Assembly: GCF_022374935.2 (NCBI RefSeq)
Contig: NZ_CP092430.2
Coordinates: 4,916,143-4,980,142, forward strand
From: Mycolicibacter virginiensis
GTDB lineage: Bacteria > Actinomycetota > Actinomycetes > Mycobacteriales > Mycobacteriaceae
Length of the DNA stretch: 64,000 bases
Direction: 5' to 3'
The position numbers were made by a program, and so were the translations under genes. Below, one piece after another: positions 12,046 to 20,383 of the stretch (the stretch's first letter is position 1; each line of letters starts with the position of its first letter). Under the pieces are notes generated by a model. That model saw only the letters and a list, made by a program, of their open reading frames with translations, ran no database searches and had not been told where the DNA came from.

Positions 12046-12108
12046 CCGGGATTCATGCGGCGGTCCCAGCTTCGCCTCTCCTCCGTCGAGCCTCGCTGAA
12101 CCGCCGGG
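12046..12108. repeat. 57-bp hairpin repeat, single copy (locus 1)
   Basis: One copy of the 57-bp element found tandemly at 20141 and, inverted, at 56881. The core GCGGTCCCAGC pairs with GCTGAACCGC and CTC pairs with GAG around a loop containing TCCGTC. The copy covers the last 16 codons, including the stop, of the Rv0051 homologue, whose C-terminus FSEARRRRGEAGTAA is therefore repeat-encoded. Confidence 0.8.
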
Positions 12109-13681
12109 CCGGCAGCCAGGCCGGAGGGGCGTCGGGTGCGTAGTCGAACACCCCGCCGGCCGGGTCGTCGGCCCATCCGTGGGCACGCACAAGGTCCGAT
12201 TCCGGGCGGTAGATCTGCCGAATCACCAATGCGCACAGCACCATTACCGCCAGGTCGCGCAACAAGACCGTGGTGGTGAACCACTGCTCGGGGAGGCTGC
12301 GATCCGCAACGCTGTAGAGGTAGTACATCCGCGGTACCCAGACCAGCGCATCGACGGTCATCCAGACCAGCAGTAGCCGACGGTGCGGCAGGGCCAGCAC
12401 CGCCAGCGGCACCAGCCACAGCGAGAACTGCGGACTCCAGACTTTGTTGGTCAACAGGAACGCCGCGACCACCAGAAACGCCAACTGCGCCACCCGCGGG
12501 CGCCGTGGTGCGGTCAGCGCGATGTAGCCGATTCCGAGGCAGCACAGCGCGAACAGTGCGGCGACGACACCGTTGAGCATCGTCGGGGGCTGCCACATCC
12601 CCAGATCGCCGTCGAAGCCCTGCCAGCCGGTCAACGACCTCACCACGTTGTAGAGCGAATCCATGTCGTCGCCGCGGCGGGAGTTGAGCCGGAAGAATTC
12701 ACTCCAGCCCCGCGGCGCATACAGCAGGACCGGCAGGTTCACCACCAGCCAGCTGACCGCGGTGGCCACCACGGTGCGTTTGACCTCTCGCAGCCGACCG
12801 GTACGCAGACCCAGCACGAGCAGCGGGAACAGCAGCAGTACCGGGTACAGCTTGGCGGCAGTGCCCAACCCGAGCAGCACCCCGGCCGCGGTCGGGCGCC
12901 GGCGCGCCCAAGCCAACAGACCGGCCCCGGCGAACGCAGTCGCCAACGCGTCGAAATTGGTGAAGATCTGGAAGATGACCAGCGGCGAAGCCGCCACCAA
13001 CGCGGCGTCCCAGACGCGCCGACCGGCCAGCCCGGCGGTGGACCACACCGTCGCCAGCCAGGCCAGTGCGAGACCCAACGCGACGATGTCGAAGAACACC
13101 ACCACCTCGGCGACCCCGCTCAACGCCGGGATCTTCAACACCTTGGTGATCGCCGTGTACGTCTTTGCCAGGGCCATCGCCGAGTACTGGTACAGCCCGG
13201 TCAGCACCGGATATTCCATGTAGCGGACGGCGGGCAAGCCGTCGTAGCGGGTCTGTTCCTTGCCCGACGAGTCCTTCTCCACCCAGCTGGACTTGTACGG
13301 GAACTTGCCCTGATCCAGAAGCTCCGCAGTGTAGAGCGGCACCACGTCGGAGTAACACAGCTGAAAGTAGGCGCGCTCGTTGTCCCAGTTGGCCACCCGC
13401 TGGTCGGGGCTGCCGCTGCCGGTGCTCTGCAGACACGCCGACTTGGTGGTCCAGCCCAGAGCCAAGAACAGCACGGCGATCAAAAACATCACCCGCAGCG
13501 GCGTCATGAACCTGGTCCGCCCGATCAGCGCATGGCGCCCGACCGGCCCACCGATGGTGTTCGACAGTGCCCGGCCGACGACATCGGTGCGGCTGGGCAG
13601 GTCGCGGTCGTCGGCACTGCGCAGGTCCGCCGCCAGCCGGCGCGGTGAGCGCATCGCTCGTTCGGTCGTCTCCTGGCTCAC
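12053..13681 (-). CDS. Rv0051 homologue, GT87/DUF2029-type membrane glycosyltransferase-like protein
   Basis: A polytopic membrane protein of 542 residues strongly resembling Rv0051 of M. tuberculosis along its length (for example RVANWDNERAYFQLCYSD, and RMYYLY near the end). The fold resembles polyprenol-phosphate-dependent mannosyltransferases of family GT87, but its acceptor is not known. The start is the GTG at 13681, which overlaps the stop of the upstream ponA copy as GTGA and implies translational coupling; an ATG nine codons further in is an alternative. The C-terminal 15 residues and the stop codon lie inside a 57-bp dispersed repeat, so the native C-terminus was probably replaced. 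The Rv0049-ponA1-Rv0051 order is as in M. tuberculosis. Confidence 0.85.
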   Translation of the reverse strand: MSQETTERAMRSPRRLAADLRSADDRDLPSRTDVVGRALSNTIGGPVGRHALIGRTRFMTPLRVMFLIAVLFLALGWTTKSACLQSTGSGSPDQRVANWDNERAYFQLCYSDVVPLYTAELLDQGKFPYKSSWVEKDSSGKEQTRYDGLPAVRYMEYPVLTGLYQYSAMALAKTYTAITKVLKIPALSGVAEVVVFFDIVALGLALAWLATVWSTAGLAGRRVWDAALVAASPLVIFQIFTNFDALATAFAGAGLLAWARRRPTAAGVLLGLGTAAKLYPVLLLFPLLVLGLRTGRLREVKRTVVATAVSWLVVNLPVLLYAPRGWSEFFRLNSRRGDDMDSLYNVVRSLTGWQGFDGDLGMWQPPTMLNGVVAALFALCCLGIGYIALTAPRRPRVAQLAFLVVAAFLLTNKVWSPQFSLWLVPLAVLALPHRRLLLVWMTVDALVWVPRMYYLYSVADRSLPEQWFTTTVLLRDLAVMVLCALVIRQIYRPESDLVRAHGWADDPAGGVFDYAPDAPPAWLPARRFSEARRRRGEAGTAA

Positions 13682-16092
13682 GGGAGAGCCTCCGGCGCCG
13701 GGGGCGGCGGTGGCGGCTCCGGCGGCGGGGGTGGTGGAGGCGGCGGCGGGGGTGGTGGCGGCGGGAAGGGCTCCGGCATCGGGAAGCCCGGCGGCGGAGG
13801 CGGCGGCTCGTCAAAGTCTTGTGGAGGCGGCGGCGGCGAATACCAGTCGTACTGCACCGGGATGGGCGCGCTGGTCGGTACGCCGGCGGAGCCGCCGATC
13901 TCGGTGGGCTTGGGGAACTGCACGATCGGGTCACCCCACAGCGCGCCATCCATGCTGGCTTTCCAGATGTCGGCCGGCAGGCCCGCGCCGTATACCGGCC
14001 CGCCCCACTTGTTCGTCAGCGGTTCGTCGCCGCCGGTGGTGCCCACCCAGACCGCGGTCGACAGGGTCGGCGTGTAGCCGACCATCCAGGCGTCCCGGTT
14101 AGCCCCGGTGGTGCCGAGCTGGGTGGTGCCGGTCTTGGCCGCGGCCGGGCGCCCACCAGCCAGGTCGTGCCCGCCCGACCAGCTCGGAATCGCCTTCATG
14201 GCGTCGGTGACGTTGTCGGCGACCGCTTTGGGGACTCGCTGCTCCCCGGAGTCCTTGGCGGCCGCTACGTCGAAGAGCACCCGGTCGTCGGGGCCCACGA
14301 CCTTCTGGATGAAGTGCGGGCGGTGGTACATGCCGGAGTCGGCCAGGGTCGCGTACGCCGACGCCATGTCGATCACCCGAGTTTGGTACTGGCCAAGCAC
14401 GATGCCGTTCTCCGGGGGCCCGCCAAGGCCGTCCTGCGACAGGGTGTGCGCGACACCCGGGAAGCTCTTAGCGACCCCGAGCTGGTGTGCGGCGTCGGCG
14501 ACGTCCTGCGGTCCGTGCTTGAGCTTGAGCATCAGCCGGTAGTAGGCCGTGTTCAGCGACCGTTTGAGCGCCTCGGCGATGTTGCAGACTCCGCAGCTGG
14601 CACCACCCACGTTGCTGATCTTGGTCTTGCCGACCGTCAGTGGACCGCTGTCGATCTGCTCGCCCAGGCCGATGCCCTGTTTCAGCGCCGCCACCAAGGC
14701 GAACACCTTGAACGAGGAACCGGTCTGCAAGCCGGCCTGCGCGAAGTCGAAGCCGCCGACCTCGTCGCCGCCGTAGTAGGCCCGCACCGCGCCGTTGCGT
14801 GGATCGATGGAGACCACCGCGGTACGCATACTCGGTTTTTGCCCAGCCATGGTCGCTCTGACGGCTTTCTCCACCGCCCGCTGCGCCTTCATGTCGATCG
14901 TGGTGGTGATGCGCAGGCCTTCCATGTTCAGGGTCTGCTCGTCGATGTGGAACATGTCGAGCAACTCTTCGGTGACCTGACGCTGAATCAGCCCGGAGGG
15001 CCCGGAGGCCTGGTCGGCATTGCGGGCCTGGTCGGGCGGGATCGTCGTCGGGAAGAACTGCTTGGCCCGCTCGCTGAGCGTCAGGGCGCCAGTTTGCACC
15101 ATGCCGTCGAGTACCCAATTCCACCGGTCGACGGCGCGGTCGCGGTTGATCGCCGGATCCAACGCGGACGGCCGCTGAATCACCGCCGCCAGCAAGGCGC
15201 CCTCGGACACGGTGAGGTCCTCGACCTTCTTGTCGAAGTACGCCCGGGCGGCCGCGTTGATCCCGTAGGTGGTGCGGCCGAAGTAGATGATGTTGAGGTA
15301 GGCCTCCAACACTTCGTCCTTGGACCACGCCTCGGACATCTTGGTGGCGATGACGAGCTCTTTGCCCTTGCGGACCAGTCCGCCCATTCCGGCCCGCTCC
15401 GACCCGACCAGCGCGTTCTTGACGTACTGCTGGGTGATGGTCGAACCGCCCTGGGTGTCTCCGCCGGTCAGGTTGTTCTTGACCGCCCGAAACAGCCCCG
15501 AAACCGAGAAACCGGAGTTGGTGTAGAAGTCTCGGTCCTCGGCGGCCAATACCGCGTCACGTACGTGAACCGGTACCCGGTCCAGCTTGATGTCAATCCG
15601 ATTCCCGTCCGGCGGAACGATTTTCGCCAGCTCGGTGCCATCGGAAGCGAGGATTGTCGACACCTGCGTGGTGTGGATGTCGCCGGGTTCGGGGACCTCC
15701 ACAGTGCGGTAGGCCATCCCGAAGGTGACGACCGGCACCGCCAGGAGCGCCGCGGCGGCGGCGTACAGGCCGCGTCTGGCCCAAAGCCACTTCCGTCGCC
15801 GCGATTCGTGCTGGTCGGGCTCGGCTGCCAGATCTTCCGGGAGAGCTGCCGGCGAATCGGCTGGGACACCGGGCCTTTCGCTGTCCGGGCGCGGACGCTC
15901 CATGGCGGCCTTAACCGCTTCGAGGCGCTCGTGGCGGTCCGACTCGTCATCGGTGCAGTCGGCGGACTCGCCTGCGGGGGTATCGGCATCCGTCCCGCCC
16001 GCTTCATCGGTGGGCTTGACGTTGGTGGTCGTCAAGAAGTGGTCTTCTTCAGCGCTGTCGGCACCCGGCGCTGTCGGGCCCCGCGTTTTCAT
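13678..16092 (-). CDS. PonA1-like class A penicillin-binding protein, second tandem copy
   Basis: A bifunctional peptidoglycan synthase: cytoplasmic N-terminus, one membrane helix (about residues 108-130), a GT51 transglycosylase (catalytic Glu in AAEDRDFY, about 185; GGSTITQQYVKNAL) and a transpeptidase with SxxK (SSFK, 459-462), SLN (KRSLNTAY) and KTG (AAKTGTTQ). It ends in a long proline-rich tail with an unbroken run of prolines. It is a close paralogue of the protein encoded immediately upstream, and M. tuberculosis has only one ponA1 here. I choose the ATG at 16092 (about 804 residues) because it overlaps the stop of a 45-residue leader ORF as ATGA; a TTG at 16161 is the longer alternative. 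The stop overlaps the Rv0051 start, so leader, ponA and Rv0051 look translationally coupled. Confidence 0.88.
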   Translation of the reverse strand: MKTRGPTAPGADSAEEDHFLTTTNVKPTDEAGGTDADTPAGESADCTDDESDRHERLEAVKAAMERPRPDSERPGVPADSPAALPEDLAAEPDQHESRRRKWLWARRGLYAAAAALLAVPVVTFGMAYRTVEVPEPGDIHTTQVSTILASDGTELAKIVPPDGNRIDIKLDRVPVHVRDAVLAAEDRDFYTNSGFSVSGLFRAVKNNLTGGDTQGGSTITQQYVKNALVGSERAGMGGLVRKGKELVIATKMSEAWSKDEVLEAYLNIIYFGRTTYGINAAARAYFDKKVEDLTVSEGALLAAVIQRPSALDPAINRDRAVDRWNWVLDGMVQTGALTLSERAKQFFPTTIPPDQARNADQASGPSGLIQRQVTEELLDMFHIDEQTLNMEGLRITTTIDMKAQRAVEKAVRATMAGQKPSMRTAVVSIDPRNGAVRAYYGGDEVGGFDFAQAGLQTGSSFKVFALVAALKQGIGLGEQIDSGPLTVGKTKISNVGGASCGVCNIAEALKRSLNTAYYRLMLKLKHGPQDVADAAHQLGVAKSFPGVAHTLSQDGLGGPPENGIVLGQYQTRVIDMASAYATLADSGMYHRPHFIQKVVGPDDRVLFDVAAAKDSGEQRVPKAVADNVTDAMKAIPSWSGGHDLAGGRPAAAKTGTTQLGTTGANRDAWMVGYTPTLSTAVWVGTTGGDEPLTNKWGGPVYGAGLPADIWKASMDGALWGDPIVQFPKPTEIGGSAGVPTSAPIPVQYDWYSPPPPPQDFDEPPPPPPGFPMPEPFPPPPPPPPPPPPPPPEPPPPPPAPEALP

Positions 16093-16226
16093 GTGCGCCC
16101 AGGGCGTCCTTGCAGGTAGGAGTCGGGCTTCCGGCCCTTCGCCATCCCGATTCGGCCGCAACCCTTTTCGACGATCGGCGAAGTGCTCAGCAGCCAGTCG
16201 TCCCCCACGCGTCGCTGCAGTCGCAT
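16089..16226 (-). CDS. 45-residue leader ORF, relic of Rv0049, upstream of the second ponA
   Basis: A short ORF starting MRLQRRVGDDWLL whose first residues and upstream 35 bases match the start of the Rv0049 homologue at 19179 (VRLQRQVVDY). After about ten codons the similarity ends and the rest is unlike Rv0049, so it is a truncated duplicate fused to other sequence. It has a TAATCT -10 element 7 nt before the ATG, as Rv0049 has TACTCT, so it may be translated from a leaderless message. Its TGA overlaps the ponA ATG (ATGA). It may be a translated leader that couples ribosomes into ponA, or merely a decay product. Expression is inferred. Confidence 0.45.
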   Translation of the reverse strand: MRLQRRVGDDWLLSTSPIVEKGCGRIGMAKGRKPDSYLQGRPGRT

Positions 16227-16233
16227 GGTCAAC

Positions 16234-16239
16234 AGATTA
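16234..16239 (-). promoter_or_regulatory. Duplicated -10 element of the second ponA unit
   Basis: On the minus strand TAATCT (TANNNT consensus) ends 7 nt before the leader-ORF ATG at 16226. The surrounding bases align with the promoter of the Rv0049 homologue (TACTCT at 19187-19192 with the same 7-nt spacing), indicating that the promoter was copied with the gene. Confidence 0.5.
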
Positions 16240-16283
16240 CTTCCGTGGACTCACCATCGGGTTGAAACGAGGTCACAAACGCA

Positions 16284-18761
16284 CTACGGCGCAGGGGGCA
16301 GCGGCTCGGCCGCAGGCGGGCCGCCCGGCTCGGGCGCCTGCTGCACAGGGGGCGCCGGCGGCGCCGGCGGGGCGGCCGTGATCGTGGTGGGCGGACCGAT
16401 CGGGATGGTGATGCCCGGCGCGATCTCGATCGTCGGCTGGATGACGGTCTCCTCCGGAGGCGCCGGCGGGCCGGCGTCCATCGGCGGAGGCGGTGGCGGC
16501 GCGGCCGGGACGCCGGCATAACCGCCGATCTCGGTGGGCGTGGGGAAGGTTTCGTTGGGGGTGCCCTTGAGGGCGCCGTCCATGGTGGCCTTCCAGATGT
16601 CGGCTGGGATGCCCGCGCCGTAGACCGGACCACCCCACTGATTCACCAGCGGTTCGTCTCCCCCGGTGGTGCCCACCCAGACCGCGGTCGACAGCGACGG
16701 CGTGTAGCCGACCATCCAGCCGTCCCGGTTAGCCCCGGTGTCGCCCAGCTGGGTGGTGCCGGTCTTGGCCGCCGACGCCCGTCCACCGGCCAGGTTGTGC
16801 CCGCGCGACCAGCCGGCGATGGGCTGCATGGCGGCGGTGACGTTGTCGGCAACCGCCTTGGGGATGCGCTGCTCGCCAGTGTCCTCGGAGGTCTGGGCAT
16901 CGAACAGCACGCGGCCGTCGGCGCTGACCACCTTCTCCACGAAGTGCGGCGGGTGGTAGATGCCGGAGTCCGCCAGCGTCGCGTACGCCGAGGCCATGTC
17001 GATCACCCGGGTCTGGTACTGGCCCAGCACCACTCCGCCTTCGGGCGGACCGCCGTCCTGCGACAGGGTGTGCGGCACGCCGGGGAAGCTCTTGGCGACC
17101 CCTGCCTGATGTGCGGCGTCGGCGACGTCCTGCGCCCCGTTCTTGAGTTTGAGCATCAGCCGGTAGTAAGCGGTGTTCAGCGAACGCTTGAGCGCCTCGG
17201 CGATGTTGCAGACACCGCAGCCCTCGCCCTCAGCATTGGTGATCTTGGTCCGGCCGTTGTCGAGGGTCAGCGGTGAACTGTCGATCTGATAGCCCAAGCC
17301 GATGCCCTGCTCCAACGCGGCCACCAGGGCGAACACCTTGAACGACGACCCGGTCTGCAGTCCGGCCTGGGCGAAGTCGAAGCCGTTGGCATCCGATCCG
17401 CCGTAGTAGGCGCGCACCGCGCCGTTGCGCGGGTCGATGGACACGACCGCGGTTCGCATGTTGGGGATCTGGTCTTTGAGATAGGTGGCCACCGCGTCTT
17501 CGGCGGCATCCTGCGCCGCCGGGTCGATGGTGGTGGTGATCTGCAGGCCCTGGGTGTTGAGCGTCTGTTCGTCGATGTTGAACAGCTCGAGCAGCTCACT
17601 GGTGACCTGCCGCTGGATCAACCCGTTGGGCCCGGTGGTGATGTTCTGGCTGCGGGCCAGTTCGGGCGACACCGTGGACGGAAACTCTTGGGCGGCGCGC
17701 TCACTGGCGGAAAGGGCTCCGGTCTCCACCATGCCGTCGAGCACCCAGCTCCACCGGTCGAGGGCACCCTCTGGATCGACCGCGGGGTCCAACGTGGACG
17801 GCCGCTGGATCAGGGCGGCCAGCAGCGCGCCCTCGGCGATGTCGAGCTCCTCGACGGGCTTGTCGAAGTAGGCCCGTGACGCCGCGGCGATCCCATAGGC
17901 ACCGCGGCCGAAGTAGATGATGTTCAGATAGGCCTGCAGCACATCGTCTTTGCGCCAGGCACTCGACATCTTGGTGGCGATCACCAGCTCTTTGGCCTTG
18001 CGGACCAATCCGCCCATGCCCGCCCGCTCGGAACCGACCAGGGCGTTCTTGACGTATTGCTGGGTGATCGTCGAACCGCCCTGGGTGTCCCCACCGAACA
18101 GGTTGTTCTTGATCGCACGGGCGAAACCCGACACCGAGAAGCCCGGGTTGGAGTAGAAGTCGCGGTCCTCAGCCGCCAACACCGCGTTGCGCACGTAGAC
18201 CGGCACCTGGTTGATGTCGATATCGACGCGGTTGCCTTCCGGCGGAATGATTTTGGCCAGCTCGGAGCCGTCGCTGGCCAGGATCGTCGACACCTGGTTG
18301 GTTCGGATGTCGCCGGGCGAAGGCACATCGGTGATGGAGTAGGCCATCGCGAAGGTGATGACCGGCAACAGCAGCATCACCACGACGGCGGTGTAGAGCC
18401 CGCGCCGGATCCACCGCCAATTCGGTGGATGCGCGCGCAGCCAATCCAGCGGATTCGGCGGGCCCGGTGCGTCGGTGGGAGCGGAGCGCTCCGCCCGCCG
18501 CGGCGGTACGGACGGCTGCTCCGGCGGTGGCTCGCGCCGCGGGATCCGGCCACTCAACGTCTGCTCGCGTTGTGGGGGCGTCCCGTCGAGGGCCGCCCGT
18601 ACCGCATCGATCGGGTCCCGCAGATCGGCAGTCACGGCATCGTCAACTGCCGGAATGATCGTGGTCTGTCGGTCATCGGGCCCCGCCGGTGGGCGGCGTC
18701 CGGCAGCGTCGGAGGGCCGGGCCGAGCCAGCGTCGGACCCGTCGTCGTGATGTTTACTCAC
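16284..18761 (-). CDS. ponA1: PonA1 class A penicillin-binding protein
   Basis: A bifunctional transglycosylase/transpeptidase of about 825 residues that polymerises and cross-links peptidoglycan outside the membrane. It has a proline/arginine-rich cytoplasmic N-terminus (about 120 residues), one membrane helix (121-143), a GT51 domain (catalytic Glu198 in AAEDRDFY), then a transpeptidase with SSFK (472-475), SLN (527-529) and KTG (666-668), and a proline-rich C-terminal tail. All catalytic residues are present. I chose the GTG at 18761, which overlaps the end of the Rv0049 homologue (stop 18754) by 8 nt; the frame is open upstream to 18836 but that part lies inside Rv0049. It is the first of two adjacent ponA1-like genes. 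Confidence 0.9.
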   Translation of the reverse strand: MSKHHDDGSDAGSARPSDAAGRRPPAGPDDRQTTIIPAVDDAVTADLRDPIDAVRAALDGTPPQREQTLSGRIPRREPPPEQPSVPPRRAERSAPTDAPGPPNPLDWLRAHPPNWRWIRRGLYTAVVVMLLLPVITFAMAYSITDVPSPGDIRTNQVSTILASDGSELAKIIPPEGNRVDIDINQVPVYVRNAVLAAEDRDFYSNPGFSVSGFARAIKNNLFGGDTQGGSTITQQYVKNALVGSERAGMGGLVRKAKELVIATKMSSAWRKDDVLQAYLNIIYFGRGAYGIAAASRAYFDKPVEELDIAEGALLAALIQRPSTLDPAVDPEGALDRWSWVLDGMVETGALSASERAAQEFPSTVSPELARSQNITTGPNGLIQRQVTSELLELFNIDEQTLNTQGLQITTTIDPAAQDAAEDAVATYLKDQIPNMRTAVVSIDPRNGAVRAYYGGSDANGFDFAQAGLQTGSSFKVFALVAALEQGIGLGYQIDSSPLTLDNGRTKITNAEGEGCGVCNIAEALKRSLNTAYYRLMLKLKNGAQDVADAAHQAGVAKSFPGVPHTLSQDGGPPEGGVVLGQYQTRVIDMASAYATLADSGIYHPPHFVEKVVSADGRVLFDAQTSEDTGEQRIPKAVADNVTAAMQPIAGWSRGHNLAGGRASAAKTGTTQLGDTGANRDGWMVGYTPSLSTAVWVGTTGGDEPLVNQWGGPVYGAGIPADIWKATMDGALKGTPNETFPTPTEIGGYAGVPAAPPPPPPMDAGPPAPPEETVIQPTIEIAPGITIPIGPPTTITAAPPAPPAPPVQQAPEPGGPPAAEPLPPAP

Positions 18762-19179
18762 TGGCGGTACGGGCTCCGCTGCGTGCCGGCCGTCGACCGC
18801 GGGATCCCTTGGGCGGGCTCGCGAGGCCCAACACATATGACTTCACCAGGTGATTCCAGCTGCAGGTCCGGCACACCTCGACGACATACACCGAGAATTC
18901 CGAGAAGCGGGTGGCCAACAGGACCAGTTCCTCGGCGGAACGCGCCGAGCCCGAGACCGCACCCAGCTGGTCGCCGTATACCCACGACACTAGGGTGAGT
19001 GGCTCCTTGCGGCAGATGGGGCAGACCACCGCGCTGGCCTTGCCGTGGAACTTCGCGGCGCGCAGCAGATACGGGTTGGCGTCACACACCTCGGTGACCC
19101 CGGTACGCCCGGAGTAGACCTCGGCCAGCAGGGAACGGCGCCGGAGCGCGTAGTCCACTACCTGTCGCTGCAATCGCAC
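18754..19179 (-). CDS. Rv0049 homologue, DUF5318 zinc-ribbon-like protein
   Basis: A small cytosolic protein of 141 residues closely resembling Rv0049 (VRLQRQVVDYALRRRSLLAE at the start). Two Cys pairs, CPIC and CRTC, suggest a zinc-ribbon. Function is unknown, but the coupling to ponA1 (8-nt overlap) suggests a role around PonA1. The GTG at 19179 is chosen because it matches the Rv0049 N-terminus and lies 7 nt after a TACTCT -10 element, as in leaderless mycobacterial messages. The frame is open nine codons further upstream but those residues are not part of the family. Confidence 0.85.
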   Translation of the reverse strand: MRLQRQVVDYALRRRSLLAEVYSGRTGVTEVCDANPYLLRAAKFHGKASAVVCPICRKEPLTLVSWVYGDQLGAVSGSARSAEELVLLATRFSEFSVYVVEVCRTCSWNHLVKSYVLGLASPPKGSRGRRPARSGARTASE

Positions 19180-19186
19180 GGTGACC

Positions 19187-19192
19187 AGAGTA
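19187..19192 (-). promoter_or_regulatory. -10 element of Rv0049-ponA1, leaderless start
   Basis: TACTCT on the minus strand ends 7 nt before the GTG at 19179, which puts transcription start at or next to the start codon. Confidence 0.5.
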
Positions 19193-19278
19193 CGTCGGGT
19201 CCTCACCGGCGCTCGCGATCAACGCCCCCAACCGGCGCCAACCGGCGGATTCGCCGTCACCACCGGGCAGCATTCTTT

Positions 19279-19284
19279 TACGAT
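19279..19284 (+). promoter_or_regulatory. -10 element of the Rv0048c homologue, leaderless start
   Basis: TACGAT lies exactly 7 nt before the GTG at 19292. There is no Shine-Dalgarno sequence, which fits a leaderless message. It is divergent from the Rv0049 promoter across a 112-bp gap. Confidence 0.5.
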
Positions 19285-19291
19285 CGTCGCC

Positions 19292-20143
19292 GTGGCGACA
19301 CGGCAGACCGCAGGCACGCGGGCCAAGGACAGCGACCGGGACGACGTCTGCCGGATCCTGGACAGCGCACTGGGCGAGGGGCAGGTGTCCAGCGCGGAGC
19401 ACCAGGAGCGAATCAGCGCGGCCACCCGAGCCGTGACGCTGGGCGACCTGCATTCCCTGGTCGGCGACCTGCAGACCGAGACCGCGCCGGTCAAGCTGCC
19501 GACGTTGGGCAATCCCACGAAATTCGGCGTGCGCAGTGTCGCCCTCAAGGCACTGGGTGCACTGAGCACCGCGTTGGTGGCGGGCATGCTGCTCGGCTGG
19601 GCGATGTACGGAAACACCAGCTCCCCGCTGAGTTTCACCTCTGATCCCGGGGCGAAGCCGGACGGCGTCGCGCCGGTGGTGCTCACCCCACCACGACAGC
19701 TGCAGTCCCTGGGCGGTCTCACCGGCCTGCTCGAGCAGGCCCGCCAGAAGTTCGGCGACACCATGGGCTACCGGCTGGTGGTCTATCCCGACTACGCATC
19801 ACTGGATCGGCCCGACCCCGGCGAAGAGCGCCGCAAGCTGGACTACTCCTACCGTGGCGGCTGGGATGACCCGTCCACTTCGTCCAAGAGCAGTGACGAT
19901 GTGCTGGTCGATCTGGGCGCATTCGACGTGAAGGCTGCGGTCGGGATCCTGCGGGGAGCTCCCGAGACGCTCGGGATCAAACCAGCCGACGTGAAAAGCA
20001 CCTACCTGATCGTCGATCCGGCGCGGGATCCCACGACGCCGGGGGCTTTATCGCTGTCGGTGTATGTTTCCAGCGACTACGGCAGCGGCTACATCGCCTT
20101 CGCGGGCGACGGCACCGTCAAACGCATCAACTACCCGTCCTGA
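19292..20143 (+). CDS. Rv0048c homologue, DUF1707 membrane protein
   Basis: A protein of 283 residues with an N-terminal DUF1707-type domain (KDSDRDDVCRILDSAL, about residues 12-60), one membrane helix (about 80-105, ending GWAMYGN) and an exported C-terminal domain that closely matches Rv0048c (GAKPDGVAPVVLTPP). Its function is not known. The GTG at 19292 is preferred because the protein then starts like Rv0048c and a -10 TACGAT is placed for a leaderless start. The stop codon TGA is the first three bases of a 57-bp tandem repeat. Confidence 0.8.
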   Translation: MATRQTAGTRAKDSDRDDVCRILDSALGEGQVSSAEHQERISAATRAVTLGDLHSLVGDLQTETAPVKLPTLGNPTKFGVRSVALKALGALSTALVAGMLLGWAMYGNTSSPLSFTSDPGAKPDGVAPVVLTPPRQLQSLGGLTGLLEQARQKFGDTMGYRLVVYPDYASLDRPDPGEERRKLDYSYRGGWDDPSTSSKSSDDVLVDLGAFDVKAAVGILRGAPETLGIKPADVKSTYLIVDPARDPTTPGALSLSVYVSSDYGSGYIAFAGDGTVKRINYPS

Positions 20144-20274
20144 ACTGCGGGATTAATGCGGCGGTCCCAGCTTCACCTCTCCTGCGTCGAGCCTCGCTGA
20201 ACTGCGGGATTAATGCGGCGGTCCCAGCTTCGCCTCGCCTGCGTCGAGCCTCGCTGAACCGCGGGGTTAGTGCG
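20141..20274. repeat. 57-bp hairpin repeat, two tandem copies plus a partial third (locus 2)
   Basis: Copies occupy 20141-20197 and 20198-20254, and a partial copy runs to about 20274. Each can fold with GCGGT-CCAGC arms pairing with GCTG-AACCGC around a TCCTGCGTC-containing loop. The first copy supplies the stop codon of the Rv0048c homologue. The element fills most of the 240-bp gap before the PadR gene; the remainder (20275-20383) holds the PadR promoter region and nothing else I can identify. Confidence 0.9.
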
Positions 20275-20383
20275 ACTGAACACCTGGCGAACAATAGCCA
20301 CTTGGGCGCAGTTATATCGGCGCGATACTATGGCGCGAACCGTCGACCGGTCGTAGCTACACCATCTTGAGGAGGTGACTGGA

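Noticed and set aside
11962-12192. N-terminal extension of the UMF1 transporter frame
   Set aside because: It reads through the 57-bp repeat and is Arg/Pro-rich; family-like sequence begins at 11961.
20144-20274. The 57-bp repeats considered as an insertion-sequence remnant
   Set aside because: No transposase fragment or target-site duplication is visible; the element is shorter than any IS.
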